Positions 33,345 to 45,564 of a stretch of 64,000 nt of DNA are shown in pieces (the first letter of the stretch is position 1; each line of letters begins with the position of its first letter). The notes beneath the pieces were generated by a model. The model had not been told where the DNA came from. It searched no databases and saw only the letters and a program-made list of their open reading frames with translations. The stretch spans positions 12,141,686 to 12,205,685 of the forward strand of contig NC_049909.1 in the NCBI RefSeq assembly GCF_001411555.2. The letters run 5' to 3'. This DNA comes from Juglans regia (Eukaryota; Streptophyta; Magnoliopsida; Fagales; Juglandaceae). Position numbers and translations under genes: made by a program.

Positions 33345-34763
33345 AGCGGGATAGAATATGTTTAATCCACTTAAGCTAAGGTACCCATATAGATACCTTT
33401 AAGTTTATTGTAATGGCCCCTTGCAACGAATAGTTAATCCAACTGCTATTCTATATTTGAAGAGAATTCAGATACAAGTTATGACGACTTATTTTAATAA
33501 GAAAATAAAGAGGCAATGGTATTTCTTTGTGCATGACTTACTTTATTCTCACTACTGATGGTGTGCAAGCATTTCTAGCCCCCTCCCCCTTTTTCTTGTA
33601 TGAGGTTGTTATGCTTATGGTGGTCGATTTGCAAAATGTTCATTGTTAATTGAGAGTTGCAGGTCTGTTTCTGTATCTTCCACTCTTCTCTCTAGCTGAA
33701 GTTAAGTATGGCTATTGCAGCTATTCACTCTTGTCAAGCTTGCCTCGAGTACTATCGTTTGGATACTAAAAATATCTCAAATTAGTAGTGAAATAATTTG
33801 TAAATATTAATTAATTATTTGTGAATAATAGTAAAATAGTACGAGAATATCTTAGAATAATTGTGTTCTCAAATAGATCTAAGCCTGAGATTTTGGGCCA
33901 TTATTTCTGAGGAAGAGTTGCAAATAATTAATATGAAGGCTCTTTTGTAAGAAGCTGATCTGTACGTCAATAAATTATTTTGTGCGTTTCCAGGTTATTT
34001 CCACTGCTTGATCCGATAATTGTAGATTCATCTGCTGCTCCATATTAAAGGAGAGCTGGGCAGATTGAATAATGCACACCTAAATAAATAAGAAAAATTA
34101 TATTCATTATCTTCACACTACATATTACATATAGTTTTTTTTTTTTTTTTTTAAACTAATTAAGTATATGTAGTATGTAGTGTGAGATAAAAGTATAAAA
34201 CTAAAAAAAAAAAAATTTTAAAAATATTAGTATCGTAGGTAAATATGATGATCAACAAAACTCAATAAATAATGGGTGACAATACAACCAACCACTCCCC
34301 CCAAGACAAGACATGGGTGTCATATTTAGTACGGTTTGTTGTCTGAGGTTCACAACCTCTCCCATAAAATTGTGATGCTTTTAAGATTTTTTTCTCTTAG
34401 TTGTTTATAGTAGCACTAAACACATCATTGATGTAAGAATTTTTTTTTTTATCCATTATTATTCATTATTTCACATTCATCTTATAAAAAAATATCTATC
34501 ACATTTTATGAAAAATACTTATATTTTATGAAAAAAAAACTATAAATATTTAGCGTGAAAGTAAATAGTAACTGATGCATAAAATTCATATTAATGTAAA
34601 TATAGGCTATATCAGTTAACACAAAAAGTATTTTTATTTTAATTTTTTCTATAATTATAATCGATCTAATGATATGTTACACCGACTTATAAATAATAAA
34701 AATTTTAAAAATTTTATCCCTTTTTCTATAAAAACACACATTGAATTGAATGTACCATCTATC
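33345..34763. other. PEX14 3' flank and intergenic repeats
   Basis: The 3' UTR has AATAAA-like signals near 33500. A degraded Tourist-like copy lies at 33755-33880 (TCGTTTGGATACTAAAAATATCTC to TGTTCTCAAATAGATC). A hairpin MITE copy is at about 34445-34600. No further gene is seen. Confidence 0.6.
34445..34600. repeat. Hairpin MITE (ACTATTCAC family), copy 1
   Basis: The right side carries AAATAGTAACTGATGCATAA and the left side TTATTCATTATTTCACATTC, imperfect complements, with TTTTATGAAAAATACTTATA in the middle. The same layout is found at 58139-58279, and a partial copy at 43430-43520. Confidence 0.5.
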
Positions 34764-36610
34764 TAGGGTGTTTGAAAAAATTTCAAAACCGAATCAACTG
34801 ATCGAACGAATACGGTCTCGTTCTTATTAAGAGTATTGGCAATGGCTAGAATCCAAATTTTGGCTAGAACTTCAAGTACTTTTGGCTATAGCATTAATTT
34901 TTGGCTAGGTGAATTCATATTGGACTAAACATCTTAAAATCAAAATAATAATATAATATTATATATTTTAATAATATTTTACAATTTTTTTTAATATTTT
35001 AATTTAACATACATTGTGTGGAACAATATCGTCAAAGTAACCAGTGCTGCCAGATAGGTCTCTTGCGTATAATTTACATGGATCCGCCTTCATTCTCTAT
35101 TTAACATACATTGTGCAGTCTCCAACCGGTAGAAAATCAAAGTTTTGCCTGATCTTGAAATTGGTCCTGTCCAAAAACCATGAATACAAATTGGAATAAG
35201 AAGAGTGCAAGCAAAATATGTTAAAAATCAAAAACTATATGAGATGTATGTAACAACAACTAACAAGGCAGCTTTGATAGTGAACTAATAATAAGTAGGG
35301 GAAAAAAACACTATAAACTGGGGCTAATAATTCAACATACATCTTTGAACTAAATAGCGCTTTGATGGTGAAAAAATGTCAATGTATGGTGAAATTGCTA
35401 TTTATTCTCAAGAGCAATTTTTTCTCAAGCGAGAAATACGATCGGAGAGCTCCAAGGTGTGGCGAGAATGGCCCAGACATCCTTCATCTCCTCCACATCA
35501 AAACGAGCCTTGCTCTTCTTGGTTGCCAGATGATCAACACCCACCATTTTGAAACAACACAAAATTCACATAGAAACAAAAACAAAAGTAAACCCAAAAC
35601 CTAATCTTTAAGAGCAATTTCAGCTATGATGTTTTAAGTTGATCTGTATATATAAGGACCTGTTGCTATGATAGCTTTGTCGCTATAATAACTTTTAGGA
35701 AATCGCACAACCGATCGCACAACTGTGGGGCGACGGGAACCAACAAGGAAAGAGACTCAAGAATTTTTGGACCCAGGAACGTAAAGACAATCGATCGAGG
35801 AAGATTGAGATCCTTGCAAAGCAAAACACACAACGAAGAGAAAATGAGAAAAAATAGAAAGAGAAGAGGGAGAGGAAAGCCTACACAGAGAAGAGAGAGA
35901 AAGGAGCAAGCAAGAGAGATTACTGTTTGGGCTGGAAGACAACAGCAACATGGACGATCAACGGAGAGAAGGGAGCTTGCGGGTTGAAGAAGAGCCTGCG
36001 AGGTATCTTGAGCTGGGGAGCTTTCAGGATGAAGAAAGGAAAGAACAAGGGAAATGGGCAGAAAGAGAAAAGAATGAAGGAAAGAGAGGAGCAGGAGGTA
36101 GATGAAATAATAAAATACACTTATCCATCATGAACAGTAACTCGTCAAGTTTGGAGAGGACCCAATAATTACTGTAGCTCAAGTATTGAGCTTTGGACCA
36201 TTGGCTAGTCCAATTTAAAGGATTTTTTTTCACATCTATCTAACGTTTGGACTTGCATTGGCATTTAGCTAGACTATTGCCAATACTCTAAGCTGGTCGG
36301 TTTCAATTTTGAATTTCATATTGTCCAACTTTTTGGTTCCAATTAACTTGAATTTTGTGAATTTCATCCAGACCTTAACCGAATTTTTTTTTTAATTTTT
36401 ATATACTATATATATTATACATATTATAAAAGATACTAATATAACATAAATTTGTAATATATGCTTTTTAACACATTAATAATCTATAATCTTGGATTAT
36501 CATAGTAAGAGTAAGGAATTTAATTTATATAATGTACAACATTTTGAAGAAAATAATAATAATAATAATAATAATACCAAACCAAACCGAAAACGTACAG
36601 TTCGGTTTCA
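34764..36610. mobile_element. hAT-like CGGTTC-rich element split by a Harbinger insertion
   Basis: The left piece starts TAGGGTGTTTGAAAAA and contains AAAACCGAATC. After the Harbinger element, the right piece continues CTGGTCGGTTTCAATT, then an AT-rich interior and CAAACCGAAAACGTACAG. These resemble the hAT-type element at 22307-22770. The right terminus is unclear and no target duplication was found. Confidence 0.5.
34831..36288. mobile_element. Non-autonomous PIF/Harbinger element
   Basis: The left end is GAGTATTGGCAATGGCTAG. The right end is CTAGACTATTGCCAATACTC, its near-perfect complement. Both sides carry TAA (34828-34830 and 36289-36291), the standard 3-bp Harbinger target duplication. 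Subterminal GGCTAGAA/TTTTGGCTA motifs repeat near the left end. The 1.46-kb interior has no transposase; a purine-rich block at 35800-36110 gives chance open frames on both strands. Confidence 0.9.
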
Positions 36611-37150
36611 ATAATCATGATATTGATTAAATAAAGAAAAAAAGGCTTGTGGGAAAAAGAACAGGCAAAGGGAACAAAATAATAGTACGTGAACTAAAAC
36701 CGGGCTGTATTATTCTTCAAAACAAAAGAAAGAGGAAACTCTTAATAGATAAATCCTATCCTCAAAGAAGAACATACAGAAAATCTTAATGGGGGTCTTC
36801 GTCAAGGTCAGGCGTTTACTGGCTGTTCGATGCATCTCCATCGTAATGTGTCCCACCTGTAGAAGAAAGATGCGAGTCTATCCCATTTTGACACTTTCTG
36901 TATTAAATCTCTCCTGTAAAATGAGGACACTAGGCTCTATATGTAGCTAGTTTCTTTTGTATCTATATTTCTATAGAAAGATGATTACGCCTTTTATCTT
37001 TTAAAGTTTCTGTCTGAACTTTAGGGTTTAGAGCGGGAGAAAAATGGACATATAAAATATCTATCTGCCAGTCTAAGTCCTATAAAAAATGCAAATTCAT
37101 TATTTTATATGTTAACGGTGATGAATGAGACTGATTTAGAATGTAGAATG
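36611..37150. other. Intergenic DNA
   Basis: No gene or clear repeat end is visible. A short ATA trinucleotide run lies just upstream at 36552-36576. Confidence 0.6.
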
Positions 37151-37151
37151 T

Positions 37152-37731
37152 TGAAGCATAAAATCGCATAACAGGCCTGAACGAAGGAAATAGTTATTCC
37201 TAACTCATAGAGGTGACTAGGGCCTCGATGCTGGGGTCTAAAGCCCACGATGGCAAATCGGAGTGTCGGTATAATGCCCGTACGTACATCCATGACAATA
37301 AATAAAAAAAAATACAGAAAATATACATAAAAAATGAGACAACAGATTTACGTGATTTGGCACAGAGCCTACGTCTACAGGTCGTTTGGAGGGAAAACCT
37401 ATTATGATGAGAGTATTTTACAGTCTCTCGTGATCTCTCGTTTCGCTCAGTATAATGGAGGTCAGAGACCCCTTTAGCCTAGAGAAGATAATATCTCTCG
37501 AGCTTCTCATAGTGAGGTTAAAGATAATATACCCCCTCTTGATCAGATTGGATCCTCTTTTATTAAGGTTTTCGGAAATGGTGAGGAATGATAGCTTTAT
37601 GTCACCTCACCTTTTGCATGTTTGACTTCTCTTCCTCTCTTAGCTTTCGCCTTGTCTTTTCCTTCTTGCTTGTTGATGGAGGTTTGGACTAGGTTTGGTG
37701 CATCTTGGGCCTGGTATATTTATACCTAACA
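37152..37731. repeat. Left LTR-like direct repeat
   Basis: It starts near TGAAGCATAAAATC and ends near TATACCTAACA. Blocks shared with the right copy include CATAGAGGTGACTAGGGCCT, GATGAGAGTATTTTACA and CTCTTCCTCTCTTAGCTTT. The core TTTACGTGATTTGGCACAGA resembles the conserved TTACGTGGTTCGGC of many plant LTRs. The outer limits are estimates. Confidence 0.6.
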
Positions 37732-40645
37732 ATTGCCCAAGATTCTTAAGATCAATTTGCTTAACAAGAAGGCCTTGAGAATTTTCAAGTCTTTCCCGCA
37801 ATCTACCCCTAGTTTTCTTATTTGTGCAAAGCAATGATGATCTCCGAGCGAGGAGCTTGAGAAGACTTGCGAAATTCATAGCAAGGGTCTTTGAGGATGG
37901 GCCTCTAGGAAATTTGTTTGTACGGATGTTTGCCTGATAATTAAATGTTCAGATGGTTATATGTGACCATTTGTCATAAGCGAAGAGTGTGTATTTCCAT
38001 GATTATTTTTTATATTTGTTGGTAGTAGTGGATTTTTTGCTCCTTGAGGCAATTTTCTATTGGTATTGATGTTAGAGTTCATCTATTGTAACCTTCGCTA
38101 AATGGTCAGGAAGCCCATCGACCACCAAGGTCCATCTTAGGTAGTTGTCGAGTTCGTCGACTCGTTCCCGAAGGTAACCAGTGTGAGGTAGTTACGGAGC
38201 TCAATGGCTCGTTCTCAGAGATAACTCGTTGGCGACAGTTGTGACACGAGTGAAAGGGAACTCGTCTTTGTGGGCGAGGGTCAAAGCAGTCAAGAGACTG
38301 TCATCACTTGTAGTTCGTCGCTAATCAAGGGACTCGGCTTCGAGGGTGAGGGTTGAAGCAGTCAATGGACCATCAATGATCATTGTTTGCCATAGGTCAA
38401 GGGACTCGTTTTTGTGGCTGAGGATAGAAGCAATCAAGGGACTGTCATTGATTGTTGTTCATCGCAAGTCAAGGGACTCAACCTTGATGAAGGAGATGTT
38501 GGACGACACTGTTGTGGCTAGAGGTGGAGCATGAGCGCACTACTGCGGCGAGGGACAAAGCTCAACCACCCTGAGAGGTTTCCAGGAAAAGAAAAACAAA
38601 ACAAAACCAAACGGGTCAATATAGATAATCCGAATTTGAAATTTGCAAACCTAAGTCATTTCGCTAGCTTGTGGTGAAGGCTTGAGGTGTGTAGGTGAGG
38701 CCCATTGACATCTATGCTTTAGAAATGTTGAAGGTCTGGGATGCCCATGATACCGAGTGGTCTACTCTGATGAAGACAGATTAAGATGCCTCGAACAATG
38801 CCCGAGAGGGGCTTTGAAGTCGGCATTTCGCACTACGTGGTTGATTTCCAGCAAAGTATGTTCCCTGGGCGTGTAGCTATTGGGATTCTTGTGGATCCTC
38901 GAAGAATTTTGTTGGGAGAACCTCCAACAATCAGATTTGCTAGTAAAAATAAAAATAGCGAGTTTGAGAGAGACAAACCAGAGCAATTTTGCAGTCGCTT
39001 TCAATCTTTCTCAATTGAGATTGTTTGCCACTGAACGATTTTTCCCTCTGAACATTTTTATAGCAATGGAGATTTTTCATTTTGAAATAATTCTCGTTCG
39101 TTCACTTTCTTGGAGGCTCATACAATTCCAAGTCAAGTAGCTCAATTTTTTAATTTTTGTCTCTAGTGTGCGATGCAGGGCCGCAGAGAGAAGCTTGTTG
39201 CCTATTTATCATCGTGTCCCATTTACTGTTTATTTTTCCTTGACTCTGAAGGTAACAACTTTTCAAGTAGCGATCTAATCTTCATAGGACAAAACTTGTT
39301 TGTTTGTTAACCATTTCCAGTGTTGTGTTTGGAGGCCATGGTGCTTATGTAACTATGAAGAGCAGGGGTTGTGCATGGGAAGGTTGCACGTAGATGGGCT
39401 GAACTCTCATGGTGAGAGAGGATCTATAGTGGTGGAGAAGTGCTTGCCAAGGGGCATTGGTCCGGTTGCTCGCCTTATCTTGACACCTAAGTGCAGTGTG
39501 CACATGCAAGCCATGCACAACGGGCACGTCCCATGACAACCTTGAGGCTCACATTGGAAAACGGTGTGGCAATGCCATTTCCTTCGCATGGTGATGGTGA
39601 AGTCTGATCACCATGGATGGACTTGTTGGTGATAGGATATTGTGGGTGGGCAGGGGAGCTTGCCCGTCGTGTAGGGGTGGCGGGCTTTGTGCCCATTGTG
39701 CATGGCTATTGGCTGAACGATGAAGTGCACCCTTGGGCCTTTGTGTGTGTTGCATAGGGCGAGACTGGGAAACATCACACAGTGGCATTGACAGAGATGC
39801 CACATGGGTGAAGGAAAACTATACAGGCCGAGGAATGGGCCATGATCGTGGAGCTCGTGGCTGAGCACCCTAGTGTGGCCCAAGAATTCGTGGCTGAGAA
39901 ACAAAATGTGGCCGAGCCTAGGAATTTGTGGTGGAGAAACACCTCGCCAGCGATAGAAATCGCTGGCAATTCTAATGGTGGTTCCTGCCAACTCATGGAC
40001 GTCACGGGAAGAGGCTCATTCGGGTGCACGTTGTTGCACACACTGTGCATGACCTCCAAGGTCGGGGACCACTATGGCAGCAACAAAAAGCATTGGCGGT
40101 CCATGTGGTGGCCGCCAACACCCTCACCGGTCTCACAGTTAGGCTGAGCTGGTCTCTATGGGCCTTAGGACGCCATATGACGTGATTTTAGGCAGAGCTA
40201 CATCTACCGGCTCTACCCAACTACTCGGAGGAGTGGTTGGACAAAAGATGGAGCCATTGGTGACAACGGCGGTGAGATCCTGTCATTGCGAGCCTCCTAG
40301 GTGCATGGTTATGTGTACCCTTCATGTACTGTGCATGCCATGCACAATCAGGACGTTCTTTATGTGCACTTTACACTTTCAGTGCACAGTTCACACATGG
40401 CATGCACCGATCATGCAGGAGCTTGGGCATACTTTAAGTGCATAGAGCATGCTTGGGTACTGGGTTCTCACATCTTTTGTTTTTCTAGCAACAATATTAA
40501 TAAAAATAAGAGATAGAAAGTTGAGAACACTTATTTAAGAGGAAATTTATCTGCTCATTTGAAGATGATTTCATAAGTCAAAAAATCATCATTCTCCCAC
40601 TTCTAGTGTAGAGGATAAGATAATCTCACAGATAGAGCCAACTAT
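37732..40645. mobile_element. Non-coding interior of an LTR-flanked element (LARD-like)
   Basis: About 2.9 kb lies between the two LTR-like repeats. It is less AT-rich than its surroundings and has no gag or pol motif that I can find. It contains three exact-period 72-bp repeats (38267-38482). Open frames at 39345-40445 overlap on both strands and have no recognisable product. The layout fits a large non-autonomous LTR derivative. Confidence 0.5.
38267..38482. repeat. Three 72-bp tandem repeats
   Basis: Units start at 38267, 38339 and 38411. Each has a GAAGCAGTCAAGGGACTGTC-like block and ends TCAAGGGACTCG or a close variant. The period is exactly 72 bp (24 codons) despite notable divergence, so an old in-frame coding repeat is possible. 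Confidence 0.75.
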
Positions 40646-41155
40646 TGAGGACAAAAATCTGCAACAGGTCTTAACGGAGAAAATAGTCATTCTCAGCCCA
40701 TAGAGGTGACTAGGGCCTCGATGCTGTGGTCTGATGCCCACGATAGCAGTTTGGGGCATCGATACGGTGCCCGAACGTAGATCATGGTAGTAAATAGAAA
40801 AAAGAGTACAAAAAATGCAAATAGAGAAGGAAATAAATTTACATGGTTCGGCACAAAGTCTACATCCACGGGTAAGTTAGAGGGCAAATTCACTCTAATG
40901 AGAGTATTTTACATTCTCTCATGATCTCTTATTTCTTTCTATACCTTTAGCCTGAAGAAGATAATATCTCTGGAGCTTCTCGTAGTGAGGTTGAAGATAA
41001 TAACCCCCTATTTGATCAGATCAGATCCCTTTTCATTGAGGTCTTTGGGATTGTTGAGATATGGCAGTTTATGTCACCTCAACATTTGCGTGTCTGACCT
41101 CTCTTCCTCTCTTAGCTTTTGCCTTGTCCTTTCCCTCTTGCTTCCTGATGGAGTT
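40646..41155. repeat. Right LTR-like direct repeat
   Basis: It matches the left copy from TGAGGACAAAAATC through CTTGCTTCCTGATGGAG and then loses similarity, so its end is truncated or replaced. Divergence from the left copy is substantial, which indicates an old insertion if these are LTRs. Confidence 0.6.
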
Positions 41156-43523
41156 TTGTGGTACACAGAAAATAATGAAAGATTTGAGATCAAGAGAGAG
41201 ATTGAAATGAGTTTTCTTTAAGAACATGGACAGCCAAGATACCAATTTTGCTTTTGGGAGCTATTCACTTGGGTGATGGTTACTGGCCTCGTGGAATTGA
41301 AAACATGATGGCGCACTTGCTAGGGAACGAGGCCTATAAAAGTTTGACTACGACCCACCCCAATATACTTTTTTTTTTTTTTTTCCATTGAGAACGAGTA
41401 AGAATATTTACCATTTTGTAATTAGTTTGTTTCTTACATGTAAATTGAATAGGGGATAAAATACAAGTAATAGAAGGGACAGAAAAATATATCCACCCTA
41501 TTAGAGCAATTTATAACTCAATCGTCACTTAGAATGCGATACATCAGCTACAATGATAAGAGATGAAAAAAATCTAGAATAAAGAACAAAATTTCTTTGA
41601 TAATACAACGTATCAAACTTATCTTCTTCTTAAACACTTTTGTGGTATAAAATCAACTGTGACATAAGCCATAACATGATCCCAGAAGTATATTCGAAAA
41701 TAAGAGTAGAAAAAATAGAAAGAGTTAAGGAAGTTCAAAGTTGATGCAGATGTTGGTTGGCCTTGGATTGAACCACAAAAGGAGAAGGATCTGCCACAAA
41801 AAGAAAAAGAGCTTCTGCAAAGTGAGGTTGATGTGGTATTCATGGAGGGTCTGTGGGTCTGATCCCATATATGGGAATCGGATACACTCCAAAAGATCAA
41901 GAAAAAAAAAAAAATGGAGAAAATACCCCACATTCAGATCCAGATTCCAAGCAACATCTCACTATCATTCTTACTTTTCTTCTTTATGGGGATGCGTAGA
42001 AGAAGCTTGGATACAGTTGCTCACTTCATCATTCCAAATAATCTCTACTCTTTTTTTTTTTTTTTTCCTGGAAAAATGTGTTTTGATCACAAAGGACAAT
42101 TGGGTGCATTTTCAATCAACAAAGTTTTATGTCACAAGCTTGTAAACCTTCTCCCCAACAGAACTTATTGTACTGAGATTTGGTAGTTTTAGATAAATTA
42201 AATAAAATATTATTAGAATATTATTATTTTAAATTTTATAAAAATTAAATTATTTATTATATTTTATATAAAAATTTGTAAAAATTATAATGATTAGATG
42301 AGATAAAGTGAGATAGTTTCTGTATCTCAATGAATCCTAAAGCTCAATTGTGACACTGGTTTTGAATATATCAGGCTTTCTTCTTTTTATACTTGTCTTG
42401 TTCATCACAAATACTGCTACTAGTAAAGGTCTTGTTTATTTTCACAATTCTTGTTAACTCTAATCATTATAATATTTTTAAATTTTAATAAGAAATAAAA
42501 TAAACAATTCAGCTTTTTCAAATTTTAAAATAAAAATAATATTAAAAAAATATATTTTAACAATATTTTATTTAATTTTTTAATTTTTTAATTTTAAACT
42601 TAACTCATCTTATCTCAAAAAACAAATGAGACCTAATTTTAAATTTTAAATTTTAAATTCGTACTTCTCTCATTTGAATTAAATATTCCCCGAATCGTGC
42701 TCAATTTTTAAGGAATGGTTTACAAATATTTCTTCGAATCGAGTGATGAAATTAGAAGAGAAAAAGAAAACCCAATACTAACATTAAATATTGTAAAGGC
42801 CATAGGTTTGGCCAAGAAAGTAGTAGCATTAAATGTTATAGACTCCATATAATGCAACAATTTCACACTGCATATGGGTAGGACTGTCCTTCCCAATTTT
42901 AAATCTCTATGAGTAACTGTGCCTTCAACATAATGTAATTTTCAGCTGACTCTACGTTTTATAAGAGCTCATAGACTTTGTCAATAGCCCATTATTGAAA
43001 TCAGGTTTATATTGACCAGAAAAAAAAAAAAAAAAAAAAATTTCCTATGTAATGAGCACATCCAACCTGCAGGGTAATTAAATTAAGCCTTAAATGCATT
43101 GAGAGATATGAGTTATTGAATTCCTTAATTTCAAAGTTAAAATTTTAAATCATAAAGTTATAAACCAATAGAATAACTAAAAAAAATAAAAAAATAAAAA
43201 AATTCCATGAGTGAAATGTAATTGTCTTATTTCTTGGGCACTTTCTAGAATCAAGAAAGATGTTTAACTAAGTCAAGATCAAAAATCATGTCATCCACAT
43301 TGACCATAGCCAAATAATCCAAAATTCAATATATAGCCAAAGTTAAAGTCAATTTTCCATTTTTATGGAAAAATAAAGACATGGGTTGTAATTTGCAATA
43401 TTTCATTTCCCTCGTTTCATGAAAGGGATTTACAATACATAAATTACTATTCACTCTCACACTCTATACATATATTTTTTTATAAGATATATGAGTATTT
43501 TTCATAAGATACGGAAGTATTTT
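41156..43523. other. Intergenic DNA with Tourist-like pieces
   Basis: No gene is supported; the open frames at 41619-42186 overlap on both strands. Two Tourist-like pieces in opposite orientation lie at about 42165-42345 and 42455-42640. A partial hairpin MITE is at 43430-43520 (AATTACTATTCACTCTCACACTC). Poly(A/T) runs occur near 41370, 42050 and 43020. Confidence 0.55.
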
Positions 43524-44289
43524 TATAATTTTTTTAAATTTATACATAAAATATAATAAATAATTTAACTTTTTTAAATCTTAAAATAAAAATAAAATTA
43601 TAATTTTATATTATAATAATATTTTATTTAATTTTTAACAAAATATATCATCTCATCTTAACTGCGTAATCAAATGATGTCTTAGAACTTATTTGTGTAA
43701 ATAAATTTGTGAAAAGTGATCGTTGATTAAAATATCTTAAAATATTTAGTAAAGATTTAATACATACTAATAAATTTACACGAACAAAAATAAATATTAT
43801 AAGATCATATAAAACCGGTAAAAGATACTAAAAAATTTTAGAGTTCTTGTTTTTTTAAAAGTTAAATTAAAATAAGGGAACACGTGGATTAACAAAATTA
43901 ATCATAATTAAGAAGAAATATGGCAGAAATTTAGGGTCAACTTTTCTTTTCCCTTACTTTTATGAGAAGTGGTGTGGGTCTCATACGCTGGGCATGGAAG
44001 ACAATAAGACAAGTATATGTAGAAAAAGATTTGGCTGTCCATTTTCGTGTAGAATTTTTTTTAAAGATATTTTAAGATATTTTAATCAACGATCACTTTT
44101 CACAAATTTATTGACACAAATAAGTTCTAATAGACCATTTGGTTACGCAGTTAAGATAAGATAAAATATTTTATTAAAAATTAAATAAAATATTATTATA
44201 ATATAAAATTAAAATATTATTTTTATTTTAAGATTTAAAAAAATTGAATTATTTATTATATTTTATGTATAAATTTAAAAAAATTATAA
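43524..44289. repeat. Long inverted repeat (two arms of about 224 bp)
   Basis: The left arm is 43524-43747 and the right arm 44065-44289. They are reverse complements with few changes, including a perfect block of about 35 bp around AAAGTGATCGTTGATTAAAA. Each arm holds a Tourist-like piece plus about 60 bp of sequence not in the other Tourist copies. The spacer is about 317 bp and has no coding sequence. A transcript across it could fold into a long hairpin. Confidence 0.85.
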
Positions 44290-44553
44290 TAATGAGATAG
44301 GATAAAATGAAATGAGATGATTTGATTACATAAAATCAAACCAGCGTAATGATCAAAGAATATAAACTCAAACTCAACATTAGTATTTTAAGAAAGCATG
44401 TAAAAGCACAAACAAGAATCAGTAATAAAATGAAAAAAGAAAAAAAGAAAACATCTAAACATATCCTAATAATATTTTCTTCAGGATTCACAAAAACCAA
44501 TTATCTCCATTTTAGTATTAAGTTTTTCTTTTTTCTGACCCGGATGATTCCTT
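44290..44553. other. Probable 3' UTR and downstream flank of the DUF1645 gene
   Basis: This AT-rich stretch lies between the inverted repeat and the stop codon of the minus-strand DUF1645 gene. It carries TTTATT-type signals on the plus strand, which read as AATAAA on the minus strand. Confidence 0.5.
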
Positions 44554-45462
44554 TCATCTCTCAGTGGCTGCGAACTCATGCAACTTCCAACTCAGACCAT
44601 CGACATGAGCGAAGAACCCAACCAAGAAAGACGATTTCCTCTTATCCCCAGCTTCCTTCACCGCCCTGTTCCTCGCATAATCGGCATCCCGCACCTTCCC
44701 CTTGTTCTCGTTCGCCGACACCGGCGCCGGCGACGCATCGGTGATCGTCTTCTTGCTAGGCGTCAATACGACGAACGTCTCATTCCCGTCGCTGTTACTC
44801 CGATAAAGAAAGTCCCGGAGCTTCCATCTCTTGGAAGAGACGGTCGAATTGCTCTTCTTGCAGTCACCGTGCGAAGAAGGCGCTGCCTCGGCTTTAGCTT
44901 GGCCTTTTTTTGGGGTCCACGCGCAGTAGGTTCCGGTTGGTACCCCATCCAGCTCGTCAGCTTCTGAGGAAGAGCAAGACGCTGGCTCGCGTGCTGCTTC
45001 CCGTTCTCTTTCCTCGGTCATAAGCTTTCTCAGAGGAGGACGACGAAGCCTCGACTTTTTTGAAGAATCGGTTCGCTTTGTAAGTGAATAGTTTGCGACT
45101 AGGCTTTGGTCGAATATGGAAATGGGTTGAATGGGTCTGATCCGGCCATTGCAGAAGATCTCGTCGGCGGAGATTGTGGACGAGTGCGGTTCTCTGCAAA
45201 CAAAAGGGAACTCAAAATCATCCTCGCCATCGTTATTGTCTCTGCCTTCTTGTTGTTGCTTTTGCTGCTGCAGAGGTCCAGTGTTTGAGGTTTCTTGGAA
45301 TTGGAGAGGAGAATTTTCTGGAGCGCAGGCAAAGATATGATTAGCATCTGAGTCGTGTTCATGGCGAAGTTCCTCAACGACTCTGGTGGCGATCCCATGG
45401 AGTTTGCCTGAAGAGTAGCTGTTGAAGGATGGAGAGGGCGACAGCACTGAATTCCCCTGCAT
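44554..45462 (-). CDS. DUF1645 family protein
   Basis: A single uninterrupted frame of 302 aa begins MQGNSVLSPSPSFNSYSSGK. Conserved family blocks are DDFEFPFV (81-88), SADEIFCNGRIRPIQPI (98-114), GTYCAWTPKK (177-186) and the basic, Ser-rich stretch KKSNSTVSSKRWKLRDF (202-218) followed by RSNSDG (221-226). Most members are intronless and about 200-330 aa, as here. There is no signal peptide or membrane segment; basic patches suggest a nuclear or cytosolic protein. Some relatives, such as rice SGL, affect stress tolerance and grain size, but the molecular role is unknown. The gene has a TATA-like box upstream and the long inverted repeat 265 bp beyond its stop. Confidence 0.9.
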   Translation of the reverse strand: MQGNSVLSPSPSFNSYSSGKLHGIATRVVEELRHEHDSDANHIFACAPENSPLQFQETSNTGPLQQQKQQQEGRDNNDGEDDFEFPFVCREPHSSTISADEIFCNGRIRPIQPISIFDQSLVANYSLTKRTDSSKKSRLRRPPLRKLMTEEREREAAREPASCSSSEADELDGVPTGTYCAWTPKKGQAKAEAAPSSHGDCKKSNSTVSSKRWKLRDFLYRSNSDGNETFVVLTPSKKTITDASPAPVSANENKGKVRDADYARNRAVKEAGDKRKSSFLVGFFAHVDGLSWKLHEFAATER

Positions 45463-45550
45463 TTGGAGCTCTCTGTTTTTGCTGCTCTGATACTTGACTT
45501 CAGAGAAGGAGACTGTGGTTTGAAATGGCTAAAAATGTTGTGGAACTGGC

Positions 45551-45564
45551 TACCTTTAAATAGA
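45551..45564 (-). promoter_or_regulatory. TATA-like box of the DUF1645 gene
   Basis: The minus strand reads TCTATTTAAAGGTA about 90 bp upstream of the start codon, a suitable distance for a short leader. Confidence 0.5.

Noticed and set aside
39300..40445. Cluster of overlapping frames of 78-127 codons on both strands
   Set aside because: Frames overlap on both strands in less AT-rich retroelement interior, with no splice pattern or recognisable domain.
41619..42186. Open frames of 104, 134 and 90 codons
   Set aside because: They overlap on opposite strands and contain translated poly(A/T) runs; no family is recognised.
44578..44967. 129-codon plus-strand frame rich in Arg
   Set aside because: It is the antisense shadow of the DUF1645 gene, whose minus-strand frame has the conserved blocks.
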